Assembly: GCF_003463825.1 (NCBI RefSeq)
Contig: NZ_QSDY01000015.1
Span: forward strand, 1 to 34,339
Reading direction: 5' to 3'
DNA length: 34,339 nucleotides
Source: Veillonella sp. AM51-8BH
GTDB taxonomy: Bacteria; Bacillota; Negativicutes; Veillonellales; Veillonellaceae
Shown: piece after piece, positions 1 to 7,260 of the stretch
Numbering within the stretch: the first letter of the stretch is position 1
Layout: each line of letters begins with the position of its first letter
Notes under the pieces: model-generated
Seen by the model: only the letters and a program-made list of their open reading frames with translations
Told to the model about the DNA's origin: nothing
The model's database searches: none
Made by a program: the position numbers and the translations under genes

Positions 1-132
1 CTTTATAAATATACATATAAATATACAAATATTTACTGATATAGATCTCTATTACATATATAAAATAAAACTTGCTACTTGCTAATGAACTTATTTATAG
101 ATTACACTACCATTAATAGGGAGGTGGTACCC

Positions 133-246
133 ATGAAACAGAAATGTATGTGGCTATTATTTAAAATGGGCTTATCATTATTTACTCCAGACTATATGAG
201 CGAAGGTCGAGAAATCGATGAACATCAAGAACGTGAAGCTCTATAA
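133..246 (+). CDS. small 37-aa protein of unknown function
   Basis: This is an open frame of 37 codons starting with ATG, preceded by a very strong Shine-Dalgarno sequence (agggaggtgg) about 5 bases upstream, and ending just before a hairpin terminator. The N-terminal half is hydrophobic and basic (MKQKCMWLLFKMGLSLF) and the C-terminal half is acidic and charged (YMSEGREIDEHQEREAL). This could be a short amphipathic or membrane-associated peptide. I do not recognise a family. It is convergent with mnmG and shares its terminator. The excellent ribosome binding site and private terminator argue that it is real, but short length leaves doubt. Confidence 0.55.
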   Translation: MKQKCMWLLFKMGLSLFTPDYMSEGREIDEHQEREAL

Positions 247-249
247 CAG

Positions 250-288
250 AAAAAAGCTAGTTAATCGTAACGATTAGCTAGCTTTTTC
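250..288. terminator. bidirectional rho-independent terminator
   Basis: A 17-bp stem (aaaaagctagttaatcg paired with cgattagctagcttttt, one G-T pair) with a 3-base loop, flanked by A and T tracts on either side. It lies between the convergent small ORF (plus) and mnmG (minus) and can serve both. Confidence 0.85.
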
Positions 289-311
289 GATTATATGATT
301 GCTTATCACAA

Positions 312-2183
312 TTATTTGCTTCTATTGTATTGTTCTAGTTGGATCAACAGTACAGATACATCCGCAGGAGATACGCCAGAGATGCGGCTTGCTTGGCCGA
401 TGGAGTGAGGGCGGATTTTATTGAGCTTTTGTTGAGCTTCAAGGGAGATGCCCTTAATTTGTGTGTAATCCCACTCTTTTGGAAGAATTTTTTCTTCTAG
501 TTTACGAACCTTGTCGACTTGGTCCATTTGCTTTTTGATATAACCTTCGTAAGTAATGGAGATATCAACAGCTTCTTCTACGTCAGGGGTATAGCGTTTT
601 AAACCAAATGCATCGGCTACGATAGCGTAGGAAAGTTCATTACGTTTTACTAAATCATAAGCATGAATACCTGTTCTAATAGGTGCTGTACCTAAACTTT
701 CAAGCAAAGCTTGAGTTTCCTTAGATGGATTCACAGGTGTATTTCGTAACATATCCATTGCTTCGTCGATAGCAGCTTTCTTAGCTATAAATTTAGCCCA
801 ACGATCGTCTTTTACAAGACCAATAGCACGGCCTTTTTCAGTAAGACGCATGTCTGCATTGTCTTGACGAAGCAATAGACGATATTCACTGCGACTTGTC
901 ATCATGCGGTATGGTTCATTTGTACCTTTTGTTACAAGATCATCGATAAGAACACCGATATATGCTTCGGAGCGAGCAAGGATAAACGGTTCTTTACCTT
1001 CAAGCCATAAAGCAGCATTAATACCAGCCATTAAGCCTTGTGCAGCGGCTTCTTCATAGCCAGATGTACCATTAGCTTGACCAGCAGAGTAGAGGCCTTC
1101 AATATGTTTTACTTGAAGGGCTGGCGTCAATTGCGTTGGGTTCAAGCAGTCGTATTCGATAGCGTACGCAGGGCGCATGATTTCTACATTTTCAAGACCT
1201 GGAATGGTGCGAAGGAATGCATATTGTACGTCCATTGGAAGAGAAGTACTCATGCCTTGTACGTACATTTCGTTTGTGCTAATACCTTCTGGTTCTACGA
1301 ATAATTGATGGCGTTCTTTATCGGCAAAACGCACTACCTTATCTTCGATAGAAGGGCAGTAACGAGGACCTACACCTTCGATTTTACCGCTATACATAGG
1401 GGCACGGTGAATATTACTTGTAATGATTTCGTGCGTTTCTTTGTTAGTATAGGTCAACCAACATACGTCTTCATTGCGGTTGATCCATTCATCCATAAAG
1501 GAGAAGGAGTGATGATGTGTATCGCCTTCTTGAACCTCCATATTTTCAAGGTTAAGCGTGCGTTTATCCACACGAGCTGGCGTACCAGTCTTAAAGCGCA
1601 TCAACTCAATGCCATTGTCGAGCAAAGATTTAGAGAAATGTTCTGCTACGCGTTGACCATTTGGGCCACCTACATAATCGATATCGCCGATGAGGATTTT
1701 ACCTTTCAAGTAGGTACCTGTACAAAGAATAACAGCCTTAGCGCCATAGAATTCGCCAAGTTCTGTAACAATACCTGTTACCTTGCCGTCCTCAACCTTA
1801 AGCTCCGTTACCATGATTTGCTTAACATTGAGGTTCTCTGTATTTTCAATGGTTTGTTTCATCAAATGCTGGTATTTGATTTTATCAGATTGGCAGCGCA
1901 AGGAATGCACTGCAGGGCCTTTACCCATGTTGAGCATACGCATTTGAATAGCCGTAGCATCTGCATTAATACCCATTTGACCGCCTAAAGCGTCAAGTTC
2001 ATAAACAAGATGGCTTTTACCAGGACCTCCAACGGCAGGATTACATGGCATAAGCGCAATGTTATCTAAACTGATAGTAGCCATCAACGTGCGATGACCC
2101 ATGCGGGCAGCGGCAAGAGCCGCCTCACAACCAGCATGACCACCACCGATGACGATGACATCATAATTATCTACTGTGTACAT
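312..2183 (-). CDS. mnmG: tRNA uridine-5-carboxymethylaminomethyl modification enzyme MnmG (GidA)
   Basis: MnmG works with MnmE to install the carboxymethylaminomethyl group on C5 of the wobble uridine (U34) of tRNAs, using FAD, NADH and methylene-tetrahydrofolate; it is cytoplasmic. The 623-residue protein has the normal family length. The N-terminus carries the FAD-binding Rossmann motif (VIVIGGGHAGCEAALAAARMG region, residues about 9-30). The family signatures PCNPAVGGPGKSHLVYELDALGG (residues about 46-68) and the GTSGYEEAAAQGLMAGINAA segment near residue 370 are intact, and the C-terminal helical domain that binds MnmE and tRNA is complete. It is the last gene of the rpmH-rnpA-yidD-yidC-jag-mnmE-mnmG run, 112 bases after mnmE, and ends at the shared terminator. 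No lesion is seen. Confidence 0.98.
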   Translation of the reverse strand: MYTVDNYDVIVIGGGHAGCEAALAAARMGHRTLMATISLDNIALMPCNPAVGGPGKSHLVYELDALGGQMGINADATAIQMRMLNMGKGPAVHSLRCQSDKIKYQHLMKQTIENTENLNVKQIMVTELKVEDGKVTGIVTELGEFYGAKAVILCTGTYLKGKILIGDIDYVGGPNGQRVAEHFSKSLLDNGIELMRFKTGTPARVDKRTLNLENMEVQEGDTHHHSFSFMDEWINRNEDVCWLTYTNKETHEIITSNIHRAPMYSGKIEGVGPRYCPSIEDKVVRFADKERHQLFVEPEGISTNEMYVQGMSTSLPMDVQYAFLRTIPGLENVEIMRPAYAIEYDCLNPTQLTPALQVKHIEGLYSAGQANGTSGYEEAAAQGLMAGINAALWLEGKEPFILARSEAYIGVLIDDLVTKGTNEPYRMMTSRSEYRLLLRQDNADMRLTEKGRAIGLVKDDRWAKFIAKKAAIDEAMDMLRNTPVNPSKETQALLESLGTAPIRTGIHAYDLVKRNELSYAIVADAFGLKRYTPDVEEAVDISITYEGYIKKQMDQVDKVRKLEEKILPKEWDYTQIKGISLEAQQKLNKIRPHSIGQASRISGVSPADVSVLLIQLEQYNRSK

Positions 2184-2257
2184 ATCAATTGAATTCCTTA
2201 TATTTGTTACTTATCTTATTGTGAAAGTATATTTTATTTAAACTACGAGGCCGAATA

Positions 2258-2292
2258 TCCCAGAGTCCAGTTCCTCACTGTGAATTTTCTTT
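2258..2292 (-). repeat. copy of a dispersed repeat in the mnmE-mnmG gap
   Basis: Read on the minus strand, this stretch contains aaagaaaattcacagtgagg followed by aactggactctggg. Both blocks recur downstream of dnaN on the plus strand (aagaaaatccacagtgaaga at 10758-10777, and ctggactctgg at 10856-10866). This suggests a dispersed intergenic repeat of which this is a short or partial copy. Confidence 0.45.
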
Positions 2293-2295
2293 GGG

Positions 2296-3681
2296 TTATT
2301 TGCCAAGGCAGAAGCGGCTGAATAGTTCGTCAATCATGGATTCACGGATGGTGTCGCCTGTGATATCGCCTAGTAGTTCCCAGGCGCTGCGCAAATCGGT
2401 AGCAACAAAGTCTACTGGCATGCCCATGTCGATGGAGGAGAGGGCTTGTTCGACTTGTGCCTTTGCTTGTTCCATGAGGCTGATGTGGCGCACATTACTG
2501 ATCATGGCGCTATTGTCTTGTTTTACGCGACCACCATAGACGAGTTCTTGCACCCATTTGGAAAGAACTGCAGAGCCTTCGCCTTCTTTAGCACTGATGC
2601 GCTCGATAGCTGTAAAGGTTCCGTGTTCTTTAATATTTTCGTCTGTAACGACTTGTGCCATATCGGACTTATTAAGGAGTACGATGGTGTTCAAACCGCT
2701 CACAGAGGTCAAAATTTCGATTTCTTCAGGGGTTAATGGAGTAGACCCATCGATAACGCAGAGCACGATGTCTGCTTTGTTGATATAATCGCGAGCACGT
2801 TCAACGCCAAGGGCTTCTACCGTGTCTTGTGTGTCACGGATACCTGCTGTATCGATGAGGCGCAAGGAAATGCCTTCAACGGTCATATATTCTTCAATAC
2901 TGTCCCGCGTCGTACCAGGGATATCTGTTACGATAGCGCGGTTTTCACGCAAGAGAGCGTTCATCAAGCTCGATTTACCTGCATTTGGACGGCCCACAAT
3001 AACCGTTGTAATACCATCGCGAATGAGGCGACCTGTATTCGCTGTGGATAAGAGATTATCCATAGCTTTCAAAATAGGCTCTAGCTGCTCACGAACCTCT
3101 TGGCTCGTTACGTCCTCAATATCCTCTTCAGGATAGTCGATGGTTACCTCTAAATGAGCAATCATAGCGATGAGCTGTTCACGCACATCTTTCACAAAGG
3201 ACGAAACGGTCCCATCTAGCTGCGATACAGCGAGAGAGAGGGAGTCCTCCGTTTTTGCTTCAATAATATCAATGATCGCCTCTGCTTGCGTGAGGTCGAT
3301 ACGTCCGTTCATAAAGGCGCGCTTCGTAAATTCGCCGGCCTCGGCCATGCGCACATCGTGGTTTACGAGCAATTTCAGAATTTGTCGAACTGGCACAATG
3401 CCGCCGTGGCATTGAATTTCCACCACATCCTCTGCCGTGTAGGAATGAGGGCCTTTCATTAATAACACAAGAACCTCATCGATGGTCTTGTTCGTTGCAG
3501 GGTCCACAATGGTCCCGTATTGTATCGTTCTATTTTGGCGGTCCATCAAAGGCACGGTGCCAGCGCTCTTGAACAGGCTATTTACAATAGGAAAACTATC
3601 CTTGCCGCTGACCCGAATAATACCAACTCCGCCGATACCGGGCGGCGTCGCAATGGCCGCTATTGTATCATCTATATACAT
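2296..3681 (-). CDS. mnmE: tRNA modification GTPase MnmE (TrmE)
   Basis: MnmE is the GTP- and folate-binding partner of MnmG in wobble-uridine modification of tRNA. The 461-residue product has all expected parts: the N-terminal tetrahydrofolate-binding TrmE domain (from MYIDDTIAAIATPPGIGGVGIIRVSG), a helical domain, and an inserted G domain with P-loop GRPNAGKSSLMNAL (residues about 230-243), DTAG, and NKSD (specificity loop). The C-terminal FCLGK corresponds to the CxGK motif needed for catalysis. The start is the ATG at 3681, behind a ggag ribosome site. It lies between jag (189-base gap with two hairpins) and mnmG. The frame is intact. Confidence 0.98.
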   Translation of the reverse strand: MYIDDTIAAIATPPGIGGVGIIRVSGKDSFPIVNSLFKSAGTVPLMDRQNRTIQYGTIVDPATNKTIDEVLVLLMKGPHSYTAEDVVEIQCHGGIVPVRQILKLLVNHDVRMAEAGEFTKRAFMNGRIDLTQAEAIIDIIEAKTEDSLSLAVSQLDGTVSSFVKDVREQLIAMIAHLEVTIDYPEEDIEDVTSQEVREQLEPILKAMDNLLSTANTGRLIRDGITTVIVGRPNAGKSSLMNALLRENRAIVTDIPGTTRDSIEEYMTVEGISLRLIDTAGIRDTQDTVEALGVERARDYINKADIVLCVIDGSTPLTPEEIEILTSVSGLNTIVLLNKSDMAQVVTDENIKEHGTFTAIERISAKEGEGSAVLSKWVQELVYGGRVKQDNSAMISNVRHISLMEQAKAQVEQALSSIDMGMPVDFVATDLRSAWELLGDITGDTIRESMIDELFSRFCLGK

Positions 3682-3736
3682 ACATATCTCCGTATTTCGA
3701 TTATCTAATATTTGATTTTGTATATGTTCTTCGCCT

Positions 3737-3794
3737 GTGAAAGTTAAACTAAACTAATCTTTGCATGCGAAGATTAACTTAGGTTAGCTTTCAC
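3737..3794. repeat. long imperfect inverted repeat upstream of mnmE
   Basis: Two 25-base arms begin with gtgaaag and end with ctttcac, are separated by 8 bases, and pair with only a few mismatches. The element sits in the jag-mnmE gap, in the leader of mnmE. There is no T tract immediately after either side, so it is not a standard terminator. It may be an mRNA-stabilising or processing hairpin or a palindromic repeat. Confidence 0.6.
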
Positions 3795-3817
3795 CATAAC
3801 CTAAAGAATAAAGAGGA

Positions 3818-3858
3818 CAGCCCTCAAGCAACCGATAATCTCAGTTACTTGAAAGCTG
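3818..3858 (-). terminator. hairpin just downstream of jag
   Basis: On the minus strand, cagctttcaagtaac pairs with gttgcttgagggctg (9 contiguous pairs including one wobble, plus cagc/gctg at the base) directly after the jag stop codon. No poly-U run follows, so termination would be weak. It may instead protect the 3' end of the yidC-jag transcript. Confidence 0.35.
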
Positions 3859-3870
3859 CGCTACTATATT

Positions 3871-4668
3871 TTATTTTTTGTACGTAATCACAACGTGACG
3901 GAACGGTTCATCCCCTTCACTGTTAGTAACAACGTTTTTGTCGCCTTGAAGGGCAGTGTGAATGATTTTACGTTCAAAAGCATTCATTGGTTCTAAGGAA
4001 ACCTTTTGACGATTGCGTTTTACCTTAGAAGCCAAGCGTTTCGCGAGATTTACCAAAGTTTCTTCTCGGCGAGAACGATAGTTTTCCACATCTACAACGA
4101 TATGGCAGTGGCCAGATACATCCTTGTGAGCCACGAGATTAGTTAAGTATTGAATAGCATCCAATGTTTGACCATGTTTACCAATCAAAATACCCAAATC
4201 TTCGCCGTGTACTTGGAATGTAATCTTATCTTTAGTCATCATTTTTTCGATAACTACAGTGAGGCCCATTTGAGTAAACATATCATCAAGGAATTGTTTA
4301 CCTTTTTCAGCAATTTCTTGTTGGTCTTCTTTTGAAAGTTCCTTTTTAGAAGGTTTTTCTTCTACAGTACCTTCAGAAGCTGCAACTGCTGTATCTTGTA
4401 CTTCTGTTTCGCTTGTTGCTACTGGTTCAGAAGCAACAGCTACAGATTGTTCTTCTACATGAGCTACTTCTTCTTGAGTAGCAGTTTTAGCTACAGATGT
4501 GAAGAATAAGCGAACAACTGCTGGTTTACGACCAATGCCCAAGAAGCCATTAGAAGGTTGTTCCAAGACTTTAGTTTCTACCAATTCTTGGCCTTCTGCA
4601 GCCAATTGAGCTACGCCTTTGGCAATGGCATCTTCAATGGTTTTAGCAGATACATCGATAAATTCCAT
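3871..4668 (-). CDS. jag: RNA-binding protein Jag/KhpB (SpoIIIJ-associated)
   Basis: Jag (KhpB, EloR in streptococci) is an RNA-binding regulator usually encoded next to the membrane insertase YidC. The 265-residue protein shows the Jag_N domain (residues about 1-52, ending in the GFLGIGRKPAVVRL motif). A low-complexity acidic Glu/Val/Thr/Ala linker follows (about 55-120). Then come a KH domain with the GILIGKHGQTLDAIQYL signature (about 158-175) and a C-terminal R3H domain with NYRSRREETLVNLA and the EPMNAFERKIIHTAL segment. It starts 8 bases after the yidC stop behind a taggaga ribosome site, so the two are translated as a pair. The frame is intact. Confidence 0.95.
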   Translation of the reverse strand: MEFIDVSAKTIEDAIAKGVAQLAAEGQELVETKVLEQPSNGFLGIGRKPAVVRLFFTSVAKTATQEEVAHVEEQSVAVASEPVATSETEVQDTAVAASEGTVEEKPSKKELSKEDQQEIAEKGKQFLDDMFTQMGLTVVIEKMMTKDKITFQVHGEDLGILIGKHGQTLDAIQYLTNLVAHKDVSGHCHIVVDVENYRSRREETLVNLAKRLASKVKRNRQKVSLEPMNAFERKIIHTALQGDKNVVTNSEGDEPFRHVVITYKK

Positions 4669-4676
4669 AGTGTCTC

Positions 4677-5345
4677 CTATTTCTTAGCTTCTAAGCCTTT
4701 GTAAATGAAATGTTGTTGCACAAATTGGAACACATTGGATACGATCCAGTAAATAACTAAGCCAGATGGGAAGTTAAGGGAGATGTAACCAATGAATAAA
4801 GGCATAAAGATTGTCATAATCTTTTGTTGTTGCGCAGCAGCACCAGTTGCACCGCTACTAGTTTGCTTGGACATAATCCATGTGGATAATGCACTCAATA
4901 CTGGCAAGATGTACATTGGATCTGGTTCGCCAAGACTAGGAAGCCATAAGAATTGTACATAGTTTTGATCGTATGGATAGCCTTGTAAAGCATAGAAGAT
5001 AGCGATCAAGAATGGCATTTGCACCAATAGAGGCAAGCAGCCAGCTAGTGGGTTAACGCCCATTTCTTTGTACAATGCACCCATTTCCGCTTGAAGTTTT
5101 GCAGGATCGTTTTTGTATTTGTCTTGCAATTCTTTCATGCGAGGCTGTAACTCTTGCATAGCCTTCATGGATTTGATTTGTTTAACAGTAAGTGGTGCCA
5201 AAATCGCTTTGATAACAATTGTTAAAAGGATAATAGCCACACCGTAGCTTGGATAGCCTACCATTTGAGTTAATTGGAACGCATAGGTTACCAATGTAGT
5301 CATCAATTCAACGATAGGGTGGAATACACTACTTAAAAATTCCAT
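4677..5345 (-). CDS. yidC: membrane protein insertase YidC/Oxa1
   Basis: This Oxa1-family insertase places newly made proteins into the cytoplasmic membrane, alone or with SecYEG. At 222 residues it is the short Gram-positive-like form without the large periplasmic domain. About five membrane segments are visible: residues about 10-30, 33-55, 100-120, 145-160 and 178-205. The conserved cytoplasmic hairpin lies between segments (KQIKSMKAMQELQPRM, then KYKNDPAKLQAEM and NPLAGCLPLLVQMPFLIA). I see no lipobox at the N-terminus. The positively charged groove residue is Lys46 (LTIVIKAILAPLT), where the well-studied homologues have Arg. The start has a good aaggag ribosome site. jag follows after 8 bases. 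Confidence 0.96.
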   Translation of the reverse strand: MEFLSSVFHPIVELMTTLVTYAFQLTQMVGYPSYGVAIILLTIVIKAILAPLTVKQIKSMKAMQELQPRMKELQDKYKNDPAKLQAEMGALYKEMGVNPLAGCLPLLVQMPFLIAIFYALQGYPYDQNYVQFLWLPSLGEPDPMYILPVLSALSTWIMSKQTSSGATGAAAQQQKIMTIFMPLFIGYISLNFPSGLVIYWIVSNVFQFVQQHFIYKGLEAKK

Positions 5346-5466
5346 TGTTTCTCCTTTTTCTTACAGTCCGAAACCGTCCTTTGCGCATCTATATATCGTT
5401 ATGGTATGGTCTAAATTTCATCCATACAGATGCTCAGGTATTTCCAAATCTGTGCTAGATAGTGTT

Positions 5467-5485
5467 TGTGAAAGTTACTTTCACA
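5467..5485. repeat. short perfect palindrome in the yidD-yidC gap
   Basis: Nine-base arms tgtgaaagt and actttcaca are separated by one base, within the 168-base gap between yidD and yidC. Its gtgaaag/ctttcac ends match those of the larger inverted repeat upstream of mnmE. Most of the rest of the gap holds no recognisable signal besides the yidC ribosome site. Confidence 0.45.
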
Positions 5486-5513
5486 GAACGCATCCAGCCT
5501 AAGCCCAAGTGGG

Positions 5514-5735
5514 TTAGGGAACTGGATCGTAGCCACCCTTGTGGAAAGGATGACAGCGAAGAATGCGTTTTAAACCCATCCAGCTACCTTTCAAAGGACC
5601 ATATTTTTCGATGGCCTGCAGAGTATATGTGGAACATGTCGGATAATAACGGCAACATCCAGGTTTTAAGGGAGATATGGCAAGCTGATAGAACCTAATT
5701 AAAAGTCGTAAAAGCGTGGTTATACAGCGTTTCAT
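5514..5735 (-). CDS. yidD: membrane protein insertion efficiency factor YidD
   Basis: YidD is a small peripheral membrane protein that assists YidC-dependent insertion and is almost always encoded between rnpA and yidC, as here. The 73-residue product contains the diagnostic cysteine-rich core ([17 protein letters not shown]) and the C-terminal [14 protein letters not shown] motif. The frame is open upstream to a GTG at 5753. The ATG at 5735 is preferred because it has a GGAGG ribosome site five bases upstream and gives the usual MK start. rnpA lies about 50 bases upstream, with a hairpin in the gap. Confidence 0.93.
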   Translation of the reverse strand: MKRCITTLLRLLIRFYQLAISPLKPGCCRYYPTCSTYTLQAIEKYGPLKGSWMGLKRILRCHPFHKGGYDPVP

Positions 5736-5752
5736 GGAAACCTCCATATACA

Positions 5753-5787
5753 CAAAAAAGGACCAAAGCCTTCTAACTTGTGGTCCT
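5753..5787 (-). terminator. hairpin between rnpA and yidD
   Basis: On the minus strand, aggacca pairs with tggtcct across a short loop, followed directly by a run of T residues. It begins at the rnpA stop codon. This has the form of a rho-independent terminator or attenuator inside the operon. Confidence 0.55.
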
Positions 5788-6151
5788 ATTTATCATTTTG
5801 TATCAACAATTTGCTTTTCCGCAAGAGATACAAAATTTCCTTTTCCGCTTTTTCGTAGGTAGCGTTTTTCAGAGGGCCACGTCCAACAATTACGATATGA
5901 TACCCTTCGCGTATGGAATGTTGATTGAGGCGATATACCTCTTTCATAAGGCGTCTAGCTCGGTTGCGCTCTACAGCACAACCAACCTTTTTGCCGGTTA
6001 CAAAACCAATGCGCGTAGATTGCTTCGCCACGGGCATACGATAGAGTACACACATGCGGCCTACTTCGTATTTACCGTGCTTATACACAAGGCGATATTC
6101 ATTATTGTGCGTCAGTCGTCTTGCTTTTTCGAGGCAATAATCCATATGCAT
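5786..6151 (-). CDS. rnpA: ribonuclease P protein component
   Basis: This is the protein subunit of RNase P, which cooperates with the catalytic RNA to remove 5' leaders from precursor tRNAs. The 121-residue length is normal. The conserved RNR signature is present ([15 protein letters not shown], residues about 59-73), as are the N-terminal [20 protein letters not shown] strand region and the [12 protein letters not shown] strand that lines the leader-binding cleft. A second ATG lies two codons in; the first is used here because aaggac lies a suitable distance upstream. It lies downstream of rpmH with a hairpin terminator in the gap. Confidence 0.96.
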   Translation of the reverse strand: MHMDYCLEKARRLTHNNEYRLVYKHGKYEVGRMCVLYRMPVAKQSTRIGFVTGKKVGCAVERNRARRLMKEVYRLNQHSIREGYHIVIVGRGPLKNATYEKAEKEILYLLRKSKLLIQNDK

Positions 6152-6173
6152 TGTCCTTAAGTCCTAAGAATAG

Positions 6174-6202
6174 AAAAACTTGGCAGCAGCGCCAAGTTTT
6201 TT
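6174..6202 (-). terminator. hairpin between rpmH and rnpA
   Basis: On the minus strand, aacttggc and gccaagtt pair over a 6-base loop and are followed by a T run, the form of a rho-independent terminator. Because rnpA and the genes after it lack an obvious promoter of their own here, it may be a partial terminator that keeps rpmH transcripts in excess. Confidence 0.75.
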
Positions 6203-6224
6203 CTCCTGCCTAACAGCTATTATA

Positions 6225-6358
6225 TTATGCAGATAAGCGTTTTCTGCCTTTTGCACGTCTTCTTTTTAAAACGAGACGGCCACCGATAGTTTTCATGCGT
6301 TCACGGAAACCATGGGTACGTTTTCTCCAAAGAGTATTTGTTGGTAAGTACGTTTCAT
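6225..6358 (-). pseudogene. rpmH: ribosomal protein L34, frameshifted
   Basis: L34 is a small, highly basic large-subunit ribosomal protein, normally the first gene left of dnaA. The start ATG at 6358 has a perfect ribosome site (gaggaggtg) and a consensus promoter. The frame encodes MKRTYQ and then runs out of phase, stopping after 21 codons. A second frame supplies the rest of L34 exactly: [20 protein letters not shown] and then [19 protein letters not shown], ending at 6225. Adding back one copy of a 4-base tandem (ccaa; plus strand ttgg at 6341-6344) would restore a normal 45-residue protein beginning with the universal MKRTYQP. A real 4-bp deletion or an assembly error would look the same. 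An ATG at 6380 is in the downstream frame but ignores the ribosome site. Confidence 0.85.
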
Positions 6359-6412
6359 TAGTAAAACACCTCCTCGTCATTTGTATTGTTTTACTTATAC
6401 CATAACAGGGTA

Positions 6413-6441
6413 ATTATAGAGTTAAAACGTAAATTTGTCAA
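6413..6441 (-). promoter_or_regulatory. consensus sigma-A promoter of the rpmH operon
   Basis: On the minus strand there is a perfect -35 TTGACA (6436-6441) and a perfect -10 TATAAT (6413-6418), separated by exactly 17 bases, about 55 bases upstream of the rpmH start. It should drive rpmH and, by read-through, rnpA to mnmG. Confidence 0.92.
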
Positions 6442-6453
6442 TCATTTAGGGCT

Positions 6454-6685
6454 ATTCTGAAAGACTTTTATGTGGATTTTACTTAAATTCGATAGAACTT
6501 AAAACTGATACTACTTTTATAGGGGGAGGAATAGATGTGGTTTTCTCCCTCCATACTCATCGTAAGTCGGTCAAAAATCCACATCTATTCCTGCTCCTAA
6601 CATACTCTAATGACTACTATAACACCTACCATCAGTATAAAAAGTAGTATCAGTTTTTATGGAAAATCTAAAAGTCTTTCAGAAT
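6454..6685 (+). repeat. nested inverted-repeat element E1
   Basis: This contains three concentric pairs of arms. The outer arms, attctgaaagactttta (6454-6470) and its perfect complement (6669-6685), are 17 bp. The middle arms, aaaactgatactactttta (from 6501) and its complement (6636-6657), pair over about 21 bp with one extra base. The inner arms, aggaatagatgtgg (6527-6540) and its complement (6579-6592), are 14 bp. The apical loop contains cctccatactcatcgtaagt and then cggtcaaaa, which is shared with E2 and E3. The right-hand linker (6593-6635) is also shared. Stem sequences differ between the elements. There is no open frame. Confidence 0.88.
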
Positions 6686-6741
6686 ACGGATCTAAGATTT
6701 AACAAATCTTACCTTTTAACCTCTTGAAGGGAAAAGGAGAA

Positions 6742-6883
6742 ATTGATGTTACGTTTCCAAAAGAGGGTTTCTTCATCGCTCCATACGACGCGTAAAGTCG
6801 CTCAAAAGGACCCTATATTCCCTCCCTAAGACAACCCTAATATCACCTTTAACACCACTACACGATGTAAACGTAACATCAAT
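6742..6883 (+). repeat. nested inverted-repeat element E2
   Basis: Perfect 15-bp arms, attgatgttacgttt (6742-6756) and aaacgtaacatcaat (6869-6883), enclose a loop carrying the family motif tcgctccat, five bases, then gcgtaaagtcgctcaaaa. A C/T-rich linker follows (ccctccctaagacaacccta and taacaccac) that aligns with that of E1. A short inner pairing (agggt/accct) and weak outer pairing (cttg..ggg/ccc..caag) match the E1 layout. It has the same orientation as E1. Confidence 0.82.
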
Positions 6884-7022
6884 ATCAGACCCACAAGAAC
6901 TCACAATTCTAATCTTTTTATATAAAACAAATTTACATTTTGATCTCTTTTGAGGAGAGGGGAATAGTAGGTGCTGTTAATTTCTTCTGTCTTCTCTCCC
7001 AAATTTTCATTTAAGTTGTGTA

Positions 7023-7260
7023 GATAACGTTTTATAAACAGGTCTAATGTAGATTGCTAACAGGTATATCTATTATTTTTCCATCTATGTGTATTGTAAT
7101 CATAAAAATTATCTTATGGGAGGAGGGAAATTAAAACTACTTTTTGAGCGACTTGCGTAAGAATGGAGCGAGAAAAGTAGTTTTAATTTCTCCCCCAAAA
7201 ATAATAGATATACCAAGAGAAATTTAAGATATACATTACAAACAGTTTATAAAAGTTATC
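7023..7260 (-). repeat. nested inverted-repeat element E3
   Basis: This is the largest copy and is in the opposite orientation. The outer arms gataac..tttataaac (7023-7039) and gtttataaaagttatc (7245-7260) pair with one bulge. The middle arms ggtatatctattattttt (7063-7080) and its perfect 18-bp complement (7197-7214) come next. The inner arms gaaattaaaactactttt (7127-7144) and their perfect 18-bp complement (7173-7190) close the apical loop. On the minus strand that loop reads tcgctccat, a spacer, then cgcaagtcgctcaaaa. The right edge runs into the first DnaA box. Confidence 0.88.

Noticed and set aside
1038..1988. Open frames on the plus strand opposite mnmG (88 and 227 residues)
   Set aside because: They lie antisense to intact mnmG, lack ribosome sites, and their residues follow from mnmG codon use.
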